From Candidatus Moranbacteria bacterium RIFOXYB1_FULL_43_19 (GTDB taxonomy: Bacteria; Patescibacteriota; Minisyncoccia; Moranbacterales; UBA11712), in contig MFSH01000015.1 of assembly GCA_001784875.1 (NCBI GenBank), forward strand, positions 1 through 47,932: a stretch of 47,932 nt of DNA, read 5' to 3'. Positions 5,982 to 11,995 of this stretch are shown here, one piece after another (the stretch's first letter is position 1; the number at the start of each line of letters is the position of its first letter). Both the position numbers and the translations under genes were made by a program. Under the pieces are notes generated by a model. That model was given only the letters and a program-made list of their open reading frames with translations, had not been told where the DNA came from and did not search any database.

Positions 5982-6464
5982 TTATTTTTTTCCGGCTTCT
6001 TCTTTTTTTGGCTGAATAAACTTGATATATCCCAAGACAAGGGCGATCAAAAGCCCGATAGTCACAATGAGGAATCGGAATTTTGTGTCTTCGCTCATGA
6101 GGCCGCGGATGATGCTGTAGATCGTCGTGAAAACTCCGCCAAGGAGGATTCCGTCGGCAAGCATTTTTATTTTGGAAAGCAAGGTGAGGCTCGCGACCAA
6201 AATTATGATGGCGGCGATAATGGATATGACCGAAACATTCCGGCTGTAGGATTTGAAATTTTCCGAGAAATCTCTCGTTGCGCGCTCAAATTCTATGCGC
6301 GTGTTTTTCATCTCTTGTGTTTCTTCGCATCCCGGTTTGTCGACGCTAAGCTCTGCCGGATATTGCGGCTCTTTTGGCCCGAGATAAAAGGCGCTGATTC
6401 CGAGTCCTACAAAAAGGGCGATGAGAAGAGCCAGAAAAATTGTATAGACGAATTTGATTATCAT
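5982..6464 (-). CDS. Membrane protein with four predicted helices (160 aa)
   Basis: Starts MIIKFVYTIFLALLIALFVGLGISAF. Four hydrophobic segments are visible: residues about 4-26, 74-93, 100-118 and 129-148, with a hydrophilic segment (about 30-72) holding GCEETQEMKNTRIEFERATRDFSENFKSYSRN that would lie on one side of the membrane. The basic tail PKKEEAGKK suggests a cytoplasmic C-terminus. This arrangement occurs in many CPR genomes as an unnamed protein. Function unknown. Promoter TTGGCA-16-TATAAT upstream. Confidence 0.75.
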   Translation of the reverse strand: MIIKFVYTIFLALLIALFVGLGISAFYLGPKEPQYPAELSVDKPGCEETQEMKNTRIEFERATRDFSENFKSYSRNVSVISIIAAIIILVASLTLLSKIKMLADGILLGGVFTTIYSIIRGLMSEDTKFRFLIVTIGLLIALVLGYIKFIQPKKEEAGKK

Positions 6465-6496
6465 AGTTTTGTTTTTATAAAAATTAAGCTGACTTC

Positions 6497-6524
6497 ATTA
6501 TACAATATAGGTATTGTTTGCCAA
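6497..6524 (-). promoter_or_regulatory. Promoter of the four-helix membrane gene
   Basis: On the minus strand TTGGCA (6524-6519), 16-bp spacer, TATAAT (6502-6497), 32 bases before the ATG. Confidence 0.65.
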
Positions 6525-6592
6525 ACAGAAAAGATATTCACGCCGATTGGTTGAAGTTTTGGATTTCTCGTGTTAATATATTTTTGCGCTAA

Positions 6593-6660
6593 GCTCCCAT
6601 GCAGCTCCCCGAAGTATAAACGCTTCGCATATAACTACGGGGCAGGCACTCGGTCCCACA
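6593..6660 (+). pseudogene. Degenerate tRNA-Thr-like 5' half with palindrome insert
   Basis: GCTCCCATGCAGCTC resembles the start of the intact tRNA-Thr (GCCCATGTAGTTC at 6748). It is interrupted by a 36-base palindrome at the D-loop and resumes as AGGCACTCGG. No anticodon arm or T-arm can be drawn. I read it as a broken tRNA copy, with moderate confidence only. Confidence 0.4.
6607..6642. repeat. 36-bp palindromic element, copy 1
   Basis: CCCCGAAGTATAAACGCTTC...ATAACTACGGGG: the ends CCCCG and CGGGG pair, and the inside (AAGTATA / TATAACTA, GCTTCGC) pairs imperfectly. The second copy at 6690 differs at only a few positions. Confidence 0.75.
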
Positions 6661-6668
6661 CCTTTTTC

Positions 6669-6745
6669 GCCGACATAGCTCAGCCGGCACCCCGAAGTAT
6701 AAATGCTTCGCATTTAACTACGGGGCAAGGAGCGACTCAATAAAT
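6669..6745 (+). pseudogene. Broken tRNA 5' half with palindrome in the D-loop
   Basis: GCCGACATAGCTCAGCCGGCA is a convincing tRNA acceptor strand plus D-stem. The second 36-bp palindrome is inserted, and the sequence resumes AAGGAGCGACTC, so GCTC/GAGC closes the D-stem across the insert. The anticodon stem and everything 3' of it are missing; the intact tRNA-Thr starts 2 bases after this remnant. Confidence 0.55.
6690..6725. repeat. 36-bp palindromic element, copy 2
   Basis: Same element as 6607-6642, with T for C in AATGCTTCG and compensating changes near the right arm (CATTTAAC versus CATATAAC). It is inserted in the D-loop of a tRNA-like remnant. Confidence 0.75.
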
Positions 6746-6747
6746 GT

Positions 6748-6818
6748 GCCCATGTAGTTCAGTGGCAGAACATTTCCATGGTAAGGAAGAGACGGGAGTT
6801 CGATTCTCCCCTTGGGCT
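6748..6818 (+). tRNA. tRNA-Thr (GGU anticodon)
   Basis: Complete cloverleaf of 71 bases. Acceptor GCCCATG pairs with CTTGGGC (one T-T mismatch), D-arm GTTC/GAAC, anticodon stem TTTCC/GGAAG with loop ATGGTAA (anticodon GGT in DNA), variable AGAC, T-arm GGGAG-TTCGATT-CTCCC, discriminator T. CCA is not encoded. It reads ACC and ACT threonine codons. Confidence 0.92.
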
Positions 6819-6856
6819 CAAGATTGATATCTGGTATTTCATATATGGCATTTTCT

Positions 6857-6885
6857 TTGAAATAATCCTAAAGTTTCTTTATACT
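6857..6885 (+). promoter_or_regulatory. Promoter of the 292-aa gene
   Basis: TTGAAA (6857-6862), 17-bp spacer, TATACT (6880-6885). An AT-rich inverted pair flanks it (GATATCTGGTATTTCATATA at 6825 and CTAAATACTAAATACAAACT at 6898). Confidence 0.6.
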
Positions 6886-6919
6886 GAATACAAGCTACTA
6901 AATACTAAATACAAACTAT

Positions 6920-7798
6920 ATGCATAAATCAAAATTCATTTGGGGAGGGATTGTTGTTTTGGCCCTTATTTTTGCCGGATTTTTGTGGTATCAAAGCTAT
7001 GCCCGGAAGGGAAAAACAATCACCAATCCGGCGGCGACAGAGAACGGCGCTAACGAAGACGGAAGCTTTGACAATATGACCGATGACACCGAAGCGGCTG
7101 ACCAGGCCGCAATGGCACAGGACGAAACCGACTACAATGCTCTTTGCGAAAACGGAGAATGGCTGAAAATCGCCGACCAGTCGGGGGAAGTGTCGTCCGC
7201 TGTTGGAAAGCTCCGGAAGGTATATCCGGATGACGTGCCGTCCGAGTTCAAAAATTATCTCTACTACATCGAAGGGACGGAAAATTTGGGCATCACCGGG
7301 AGCGACCTTTTCAAACTTGACTATTTTGAAGACCGGGAAGTGGAAGTTCAAGGAGTGAAAAACGCGGCTAAAAAAGAAATTTCCGTTTCGCAGGTGAAAT
7401 GCACGGGAATTGAAACAGACAAGAGCGTTCTCGACCGGCGGAAAAGCCTCATGGATTGGCTCGTGAGGAATATCAATTCAGTCGCGCCTCAAAAGGCCAA
7501 ATACCAAAGATGGACAGTAGACATTGTGGACTTTGTTGACGAATCGAACGCATATGTGGAATACTATGATACGGTCGAAGATGATGAAAATTCGGATGTG
7601 GAGGACGATACTTCCCGGCGGATGTTGGTTGAGATAGGACCGTCCGGCGCCGGATACAATGCGAAAGTTCTGGCCTATTGGGAGATGGGGGAGGACGATT
7701 TTGTTCTCAAGACCGGCAAGGACAAATTCGAGGACGCTGACACTATTGCTTCCTACCAATACGACCCGGAGGAAAAAATCTGGGAAAGGATAGACTGA
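6920..7798 (+). CDS. Membrane-anchored exported protein (292 aa)
   Basis: N-terminal MHKSKFIWGGIVVLALIFAGFLWYQSYARK is a signal anchor; the rest is outside the membrane. After it comes an acidic linker (about residues 40-70), then CENGEWLKIADQSG, an alpha/beta region with PSEFKNYLYYIEGTENLGITGSDLFKLDYFEDREVEVQG (a small OB-like or SH3-like beta segment is possible) and an acidic patch (VEDDENSDVEDD). Only two cysteines. No named family. It lies between tRNA-Thr and rpmG and is probably monocistronic. Confidence 0.8.
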   Translation: MHKSKFIWGGIVVLALIFAGFLWYQSYARKGKTITNPAATENGANEDGSFDNMTDDTEAADQAAMAQDETDYNALCENGEWLKIADQSGEVSSAVGKLRKVYPDDVPSEFKNYLYYIEGTENLGITGSDLFKLDYFEDREVEVQGVKNAAKKEISVSQVKCTGIETDKSVLDRRKSLMDWLVRNINSVAPQKAKYQRWTVDIVDFVDESNAYVEYYDTVEDDENSDVEDDTSRRMLVEIGPSGAGYNAKVLAYWEMGEDDFVLKTGKDKFEDADTIASYQYDPEEKIWERID

Positions 7799-7948
7799 TA
7801 GTCAATGTAAAATGAAAACATCAAAATTCAAAATGACAATGACAATGTAAAGTGTAAAATTATTGAATATCAAAATCACTTTATCATTTGCCTATTTTGA
7901 ATTTTCAATTGTTATTTTCCATTTTGATTTTTAAATTTTTGATTTTTT

Positions 7949-8107
7949 ATGTCTCAAGACAATCTCGTGACGCTCAAGTGCGAAGTTTGCAGGAAAGTGA
8001 ACTATCACACCTACCGCAACAAGAAGAAAATCAAGGAAAAACTGGCTCTCAAAAAGTTTTGTTCTACTTGCCGAAAGCACACGCCTCACAAAGAGAGGAA
8101 AATTTGA
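7949..8107 (+). CDS. rpmG: 50S ribosomal protein L33
   Basis: 52 aa: MSQDNLVTLKCEVCRKVNYHTYRNKKK...FCSTCRKHTPHKERKI. The two CxxC pairs (CEVC, CSTC) of the zinc-binding C+ form of bL33, the NYHTYRNKK segment and the KHTPHKE end are diagnostic. The length is normal. No Shine-Dalgarno is seen; the ATG is preceded by an AT-rich spacer. The usual bacterial neighbourhood rpmG - tRNA-Trp is kept, but the secE and nusG genes that often follow are absent here. Confidence 0.93.
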   Translation: MSQDNLVTLKCEVCRKVNYHTYRNKKKIKEKLALKKFCSTCRKHTPHKERKI

Positions 8108-8145
8108 TTTGTATCTTGTATTTGGTATATAGTATTTCGTATAGA
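8108..8145. repeat. AT-rich spacer with GTAT words
   Basis: TTTGTATCTTGTATTTGGTATATAGTATTTCGTAT shares GTATTTGGTATATAGTAT exactly with the rpsM-rpsK spacer at 42964-42981. Confidence 0.5.
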
Positions 8146-8180
8146 GAAGATACGATTGTTTTTGTTTGAATTGTGAATAA

Positions 8181-8249
8181 GCGGGTGTCGGTTAATGGTA
8201 AACCACGGTCTCACCCGTCAGTCGCGACTGACGGGTGTCTCCAAAACCT
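8181..8249 (+). pseudogene. tRNA-Trp 5' fragment interrupted by a palindrome
   Basis: GCGGGTG-TC-GGTTAATGGTAAACC-A-CGGTCTC is a good acceptor strand, D-arm and start of an anticodon arm. A 24-bp perfect palindrome follows, then GTCTCCAAAACC. Removing the palindrome and one copy of the duplicated GTCTC restores CGGTCTCCAAAACC, the typical tRNA-Trp anticodon stem-loop with CCA. The 3' half is absent; the GIY-YIG gene begins at once. Confidence 0.6.
8213..8236. repeat. 24-bp perfect palindrome, copy A, with GTCTC duplication
   Basis: ACCCGTCAGTCG / CGACTGACGGGT, a perfect palindrome with core TCGCGA. It is flanked by GTCTC on both sides (8208-8212 and 8237-8241), which looks like a 5-bp target-site duplication. 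Confidence 0.8.
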
Positions 8250-8255
8250 TATGTT

Positions 8256-8507
8256 ATGTTTTATGTTTATGTTTTAGAATTGCGAGAGGTTGGCGGAAAG
8301 AGATATTATATAGGGTGCACAAGTGATTTAAAGAGGAGACTAAGTGAACATCGGCGAGGAAATGCCCGTTCGACAAAAAACCGAAATCCGAAACTAGTTT
8401 ATTATGAAGCTTATCATGATAAATATTTGGCTCTCAAAAGAGAAAAAGGTTTGAAAAACAGCGGATCGGTTTATATGAGTTTGTTTAAAAGGTTGGGTTT
8501 GAAATAA
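8256..8507 (+). CDS. GIY-YIG nuclease family protein
   Basis: 83 aa from ATG 8256 (MFYVYVLE). The family motifs are present: GIY as YVYVL (residues 3-7), YIG as YYIGCTSD (about 18-25), the catalytic Arg in LKRRLSEH (about 26-33) and the metal-binding Glu in LVYYEAY (about 53). The length fits the single-domain URI/UvrC-N-terminal-like group, which cleaves DNA with one catalytic metal. An upstream GTG at 8235 is rejected because it lies inside the palindrome. The stop codon ends 3 bases before the intact tRNA-Trp and the start abuts a broken tRNA-Trp copy, so the gene is wedged between two tRNA-Trp sequences. Confidence 0.88.
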   Translation: MFYVYVLELREVGGKRYYIGCTSDLKRRLSEHRRGNARSTKNRNPKLVYYEAYHDKYLALKREKGLKNSGSVYMSLFKRLGLK

Positions 8508-8510
8508 TAC

Positions 8511-8581
8511 GCGGGGTTAGTTAAGTGGTATAACTGCGGCCTCCAAATCCGCTATCGGGGGTTCGATTCCCTCACCCCGTG
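8511..8581 (+). tRNA. tRNA-Trp (CCA anticodon)
   Basis: Acceptor GCGGGGT pairs with ACCCCGT (G1-U72 wobble), D-arm GTTA/TAAC, anticodon arm GCGG/CCGC with loop around CTCCAAA (anticodon CCA), T-arm GGGGG-TTCGATT-CCCTC, discriminator G73 as expected for bacterial tRNA-Trp. The pair 31-39 is C-T. CA follows, but a full CCA is not encoded. Confidence 0.88.
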
Positions 8582-8604
8582 CATCATCCATCTTAGGTCG
8601 TCTC

Positions 8605-8628
8605 ACCTGTCATTCGCGAATGACAGGT
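8605..8628. repeat. 24-bp perfect palindrome, copy B
   Basis: ACCTGTCATTCG / CGAATGACAGGT, perfect, core TCGCGA, flanked by GTCTC and GCCTC. Differences from copy A are compensatory on both arms. Confidence 0.8.
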
Positions 8629-8637
8629 GCCTCCAAT

Positions 8638-8659
8638 CCCGTCTATCGCGATTGACGGG
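8638..8659. repeat. 22-bp palindrome, copy C
   Basis: CCCGTCTATCG / CGATTGACGGG, one mismatch pair, core ATCGCGAT. Same family as copies A and B. Confidence 0.7.
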
Positions 8660-8715
8660 ACGATTCCCTCATCCCGTGCGAATATCAATAAATTCTTCTT
8701 GCTTTTTCTTTATAC

Positions 8716-8727
8716 TTCCAGCATAAT
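8716..8727 (+). promoter_or_regulatory. Promoter placed for a leaderless mRNA
   Basis: TTGCTT, 17-bp spacer, CATAAT (8722-8727). The ATG at 8735 lies where transcription should start (7-8 bases after the -10), and no ribosome-binding site is seen. Confidence 0.5.
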
Positions 8728-8734
8728 TATATCA

Positions 8735-9508
8735 ATGAGAAAATTCATTCTTTATTTCCTTTTGGTATTCCTATTTGCCTCCGTGGTGACTTTTTCCTAT
8801 GGGTTTTTGAACGGGGAAAAAATCCGCAGCTTTGCGACCGAGGTTTCTGCGATTCAGGCGAGACATAGTATCTCCCAGAAAATTGAAAAAATCGAAGCCA
8901 GTTTCCGGGATAGCGGCAAAAAGGACATATCCCAGATCCGGGAGGAATCCGTTCAATTTTCAGCCGAGCTTGATGGCATAATCAAAGAAGCGGAGGCGGC
9001 GGAAAAAGAAATCGGAAATCTTGGAGCTCCAGAGTCAGCGGCTGAAACAAAAAAACAGGCGCAGGAATACTATTCCAAGCTATCCCAGGAAGCCAGCGAC
9101 CTCAAAGGCGTTATTGACTATATGAGCCAGATTATTGACGTGGCGGCGGTTTTCGGGGAAATGAAAGAAAATGCTTCGCTTGACGAGCTGAAAAATCTGA
9201 TCGCCCAGGCCAAAGAAAAAGGGAGCGCAGTGGAAACGGATGTTTTGCCGCCGGGCCTTGAATCCAGCGCTCAAAACCTCAAAGATTCTATGAACGTTTT
9301 TTTGGTGAAAATGGAGGATATGGCGATGCTCAAGCTTGAAAACGCGGCGGAACTTGACGCGAGCTACAGCGATTTTTCCCAAAAGGAGGACGAATTTTTC
9401 TCCGGCGCGAAAAAATATATTGATGGAATGGAGGATCTGGGTATTGCAGAAAGCAGAATCAAAATCGATTTGGAAAGATTGAGCAATATAAAATTTAGCC
9501 TAAAATAG
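8735..9508 (+). CDS. Exported coiled-coil protein (257 aa)
   Basis: MRKFILYFLLVFLFASVVTFSYGF is a signal peptide or anchor; the remainder is almost fully helical with heptad-like spacing (ISQKIEKIEASF, REESVQFSAELDGIIKEAEAAEKEIG, SLDELKNLIAQAKEKG and a C-terminal KIDLERLSNIKFSLK). No cysteine and no known domain. It stands directly upstream of the MacA-like gene, separated by an AT-rich inverted repeat of the same kind that separates the other genes of that cluster, so it may be part of the export system, perhaps a periplasmic spacer. That role is inference. Confidence 0.75.
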   Translation: MRKFILYFLLVFLFASVVTFSYGFLNGEKIRSFATEVSAIQARHSISQKIEKIEASFRDSGKKDISQIREESVQFSAELDGIIKEAEAAEKEIGNLGAPESAAETKKQAQEYYSKLSQEASDLKGVIDYMSQIIDVAAVFGEMKENASLDELKNLIAQAKEKGSAVETDVLPPGLESSAQNLKDSMNVFLVKMEDMAMLKLENAAELDASYSDFSQKEDEFFSGAKKYIDGMEDLGIAESRIKIDLERLSNIKFSLK

Positions 9509-9514
9509 AGATTT

Positions 9515-9655
9515 TTTATAAATCCTAAATCCTAAACACTCAACCCTAAATAATATCTAAATCCCAAATCCAATCGATCAAAACATTTTAAATCTTGTTT
9601 TTTTGAAATTTGAATTTATTTAGATATTAGATATTAGGGTTTAGGATTTTCAAAG
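9515..9655. repeat. AT-rich intergenic inverted repeat 1
   Basis: Left arm AAATCCTAAATCCTAAACA and right arm TTTAGATATTAGGGTTTAGG are imperfectly complementary across about 100 bases. This is the most diverged of four related spacers in the macAB-like cluster. Confidence 0.6.
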
Positions 9656-9658
9656 ATT

Positions 9659-10972
9659 GTGCTTCAACGGAAAACCATAATTTGGACTATCTTGGCAGTC
9701 GCTTTTCTTGGCGGGATTGTTTATTTTTCTGTTCTCCGGAAGCCGAAAGTTGAATATATCACGGCCGAAGCGGCGCGCGGGGATCTCAAGGAAACTGTTT
9801 CCGTTTCCGGAACGCTCAAAGCCAACGACACTATCGCCCTCAATTTCGAAACGACAGGCCGGGTCAGCTCGGTTGACGTCAGGGTTGGCCAGAAAGTGGG
9901 GAAAGGCGATATTATTGGATATCTTGACAACGCAGGGCTCCAGCTGGCGGTTGACCAGGCCAGAGCCAATCTTGACAAGGCTCGGGCCGATGCCGGAATG
10001 AACTTCGACAGCATCCACAGCGCCAAAGTTGAAGTCGAGAACGCTGAAAAGTACCTGGATGACACGAAAAGCCTCAACAAGAAAAATATCGCTGCCGCCG
10101 AGCAAAAGGTCTCCGACACGAAAAATTATTACGACGATGCCCAGTCATACTACGACAAGGTGAAAGACGAAAACGGTTCTGACAGCTCAACGACTAAATC
10201 AGCCAAACTCACGCTCGACACGGCCGAATCCAATTGGGAACAGGCTAAAGACGCACTCGATGTGGCTGACCAAACGGCAGATCTTGCCGAAACTTCGGCC
10301 GAGAACAAACAGGACACGGCCAAAGCTGCCCGGGACGCGGCCGAGTCAAACTATTTGAAAGCCGGAAAAGACGCGAATGTGGCGGCTTTTGAAGCGGCCT
10401 ACGAAACCGCCCTTGTGAATCTCGGGAAAGCGGCCCTGCGAGCGCCGGCGAACGGTATCATAAAAGAAGTGAATTATAAAATTGGGGAAGTCATTGGTGC
10501 GACATCAACAGGCTCGTTTGCCAAAATGATTTCGTACGACTTCATAATGGAGGCGAAGGTTCCCGAGTCGGATATTGCCAAGATGAAAGTTGGGAAAAAA
10601 GCCGAGCTCACTTTCGACGCTTTCGAAGCGGATGAAAAATTCAGCGCCACTCTTGTTTCAATTGATCCTTCAGCCACCGTTGTCCAGGATGTGGTTGACT
10701 ATATCGTGAAATTTTCAATGGACAGCGATGATTCCCGATGGAAGGACGGGATGAGCGCCGATCTCGATATTGCCGTAGCCGAAAAAAATGACGTTCTTAT
10801 GATTCCGGAGCGGGCCGTGAAAGACGCGAACGGCAAAAAGCAGGTCCAGGTTCTGGAAAACGGGAAACCGGCCGACCGGGAAGTGAAAACGGGAATGAAG
10901 GGAGATGGAGGGATGATTGAGGTAACAAGCGGATTAAGCGGGGGAGAACAAGTTATAACGTCAACGAAATAG
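9659..10972 (+). CDS. MacA-like membrane fusion protein (RND/HlyD type)
   Basis: 437 aa. One N-terminal membrane helix (TIIWTILAVAFLGGIVYF), then the biotinyl-lipoyl-like half motif VSVSGTLKANDTIALNFETTGRVSSVDVRVGQKVGKGDIIGYLD (about 45-95), a long coiled-coil hairpin (about 95-255; Ala/Asp/Lys-rich, longer than usual), the second lipoyl half ALRAPANGIIKEVNYKIGEVIG (about 260-285) and beta-barrel and membrane-proximal domains (VPESDIAKMKVGKKAELTFDAF, VLMIPERAVKDANGKKQVQVLENGK). Such proteins bridge a MacB-type ATPase/permease to the outside. CPR cells have no known typical outer membrane, so the end partner is unclear. GTG start, no visible Shine-Dalgarno. Confidence 0.88.
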   Translation: MLQRKTIIWTILAVAFLGGIVYFSVLRKPKVEYITAEAARGDLKETVSVSGTLKANDTIALNFETTGRVSSVDVRVGQKVGKGDIIGYLDNAGLQLAVDQARANLDKARADAGMNFDSIHSAKVEVENAEKYLDDTKSLNKKNIAAAEQKVSDTKNYYDDAQSYYDKVKDENGSDSSTTKSAKLTLDTAESNWEQAKDALDVADQTADLAETSAENKQDTAKAARDAAESNYLKAGKDANVAAFEAAYETALVNLGKAALRAPANGIIKEVNYKIGEVIGATSTGSFAKMISYDFIMEAKVPESDIAKMKVGKKAELTFDAFEADEKFSATLVSIDPSATVVQDVVDYIVKFSMDSDDSRWKDGMSADLDIAVAEKNDVLMIPERAVKDANGKKQVQVLENGKPADREVKTGMKGDGGMIEVTSGLSGGEQVITSTK

Positions 10973-10981
10973 AATTTTTCA

Positions 10982-11131
10982 GCATTGAAATCCTAAATCC
11001 GAAATCCTAATTTCTAAACAATATCAAAATTCGAATTACCAAAATCCAAAAAGATAGGGTTTTGAGTATTTGATTTTTAATATTTGGATTTGTTTAGGAT
11101 TTAGAGCTTAGGATTTAGGATTTTTTGCAAC
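10982..11131. repeat. AT-rich intergenic inverted repeat 2
   Basis: Left arm AAATCCTAAATCCGAAATCC, right arm GGATTTAGAGCTTAGGATTT. The middle TTTCTAAACAATATCAAAAT is nearly identical to the spacers at 11867 and 13241. Confidence 0.75.
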
Positions 11132-11134
11132 TTT

Positions 11135-11866
11135 ATGCGAAATTTAATTTCAGTCAAAAATCTTTGCAAAGAGTACAATAACGAAGGGGTGATCACAAAA
11201 GCTCTCTGTGGGGTCTCTTTTGACATCGCTGACGGTGAATTTGTGGCCATCATGGGCCCGAGCGGCAGTGGAAAATCAACGCTCATGCAGCTTTTGGGTT
11301 TTCTCGACCGGCCGACTGACGGTAAATATTTTTTTCAGGGAAAAGACACCCAGAATTTTTCGGACGACGATTTGGCGTATCTTCGCAACCAGAAAATCGG
11401 CTTTGTTTTCCAGTCGTTTAATCTTTTGCCAAGAACAACTGTTTTTGAAAATGTACAGCTGCCGCTTCTTTATGACGAGCGCAAAGAGTCAAGAAGCCTC
11501 ATCGAAAAAAAAGTTCACGAGGCGCTTCGGGCAGTGAATCTTGAGCACCGGATCAACAATTTTTCCAACCAGCTCTCCGGCGGCGAGCAGCAGCGCGTTG
11601 CCATTGCCCGGGCCCTGGTCAACAACCCGGCGCTTATTTTGGCCGATGAGCCGACGGGAAACTTAGATTCCAAAAATGGTCTTCAGATCATGAAGATTCT
11701 GCAGAATCTCAACGACAGCGGCCATACAATCGTCATGGTTACGCACGAAACCTACACGTCCGAACACGCCAAAAGAATCATCCAGATGCTGGACGGGAAA
11801 GTAGAGAATGATTATTTGGTGAAAAAAAGAAGAATTGCGGACGGGGAAGCAGAATTACTAAAATAA
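11135..11866 (+). CDS. MacB-type ABC transporter ATPase (LolD/MacB family)
   Basis: 243 aa. Walker [10 protein letters not shown] (about 42-50), Q-loop [17 protein letters not shown], signature [15 protein letters not shown] (about 145-159), Walker [15 protein letters not shown] and H-loop VTHE are all present and intact. The NLLP...NVQLPL segment is characteristic of the MacB/LolD/FtsE subgroup. It would hydrolyse ATP in the cytoplasm and drive the two FtsX-like permeases encoded downstream, together with the membrane fusion protein upstream. The C-terminal 20 residues ([14 protein letters not shown]) are basic and unusual. Confidence 0.95.
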   Translation: MRNLISVKNLCKEYNNEGVITKALCGVSFDIADGEFVAIMGPSGSGKSTLMQLLGFLDRPTDGKYFFQGKDTQNFSDDDLAYLRNQKIGFVFQSFNLLPRTTVFENVQLPLLYDERKESRSLIEKKVHEALRAVNLEHRINNFSNQLSGGEQQRVAIARALVNNPALILADEPTGNLDSKNGLQIMKILQNLNDSGHTIVMVTHETYTSEHAKRIIQMLDGKVENDYLVKKRRIADGEAELLK

Positions 11867-11993
11867 AATCCTAAATCCGAAATTCCAAATTCTAAACAAT
11901 ATCAAAATCCAAATAACCAAAATCCAAAAACTTTTTGAAAATTTGAATTTTGAACTTTGAATTTGTTTAGGATTTAGTGCTTAGGATTTGAAT
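11867..11993. repeat. AT-rich intergenic inverted repeat 3
   Basis: Left arm AAATCCTAAATCCGAAATTC, right arm GAATTTGTTTAGGATTTAGT followed by GCTTAGGATTTG. The inverted pairing covers the whole spacer between the ATPase and the first permease. Confidence 0.75.
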
Positions 11994-11995
11994 TT

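Larger units (their letters stand above)
8599..8680 (+). pseudogene. tRNA-Trp 3' fragment carrying two palindromes
   Basis: After the intact tRNA, CTCCAATCCCG (anticodon loop side) and CGATTCCCTCATCCCGTGCG (T-arm and acceptor strand) match the 3' half of tRNA-Trp. One 24-bp palindrome sits in the anticodon loop at the same site as in the 5' fragment, and a 22-bp palindrome sits in the variable/T-arm region. The 5' half cannot be recognised. Confidence 0.55.

Noticed and set aside
5715-6554. 279-aa plus-strand open frame
   Set aside because: It overlaps the 76-aa gene, crosses its terminator and is antisense to the four-helix membrane protein; composition is that of a shadow frame.
8235-8255. 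GTG 8235 as start of the GIY-YIG protein
   Set aside because: The codon lies in the palindrome and tRNA fragment; family members start right before the FYVYVLE strand, at ATG 8256.
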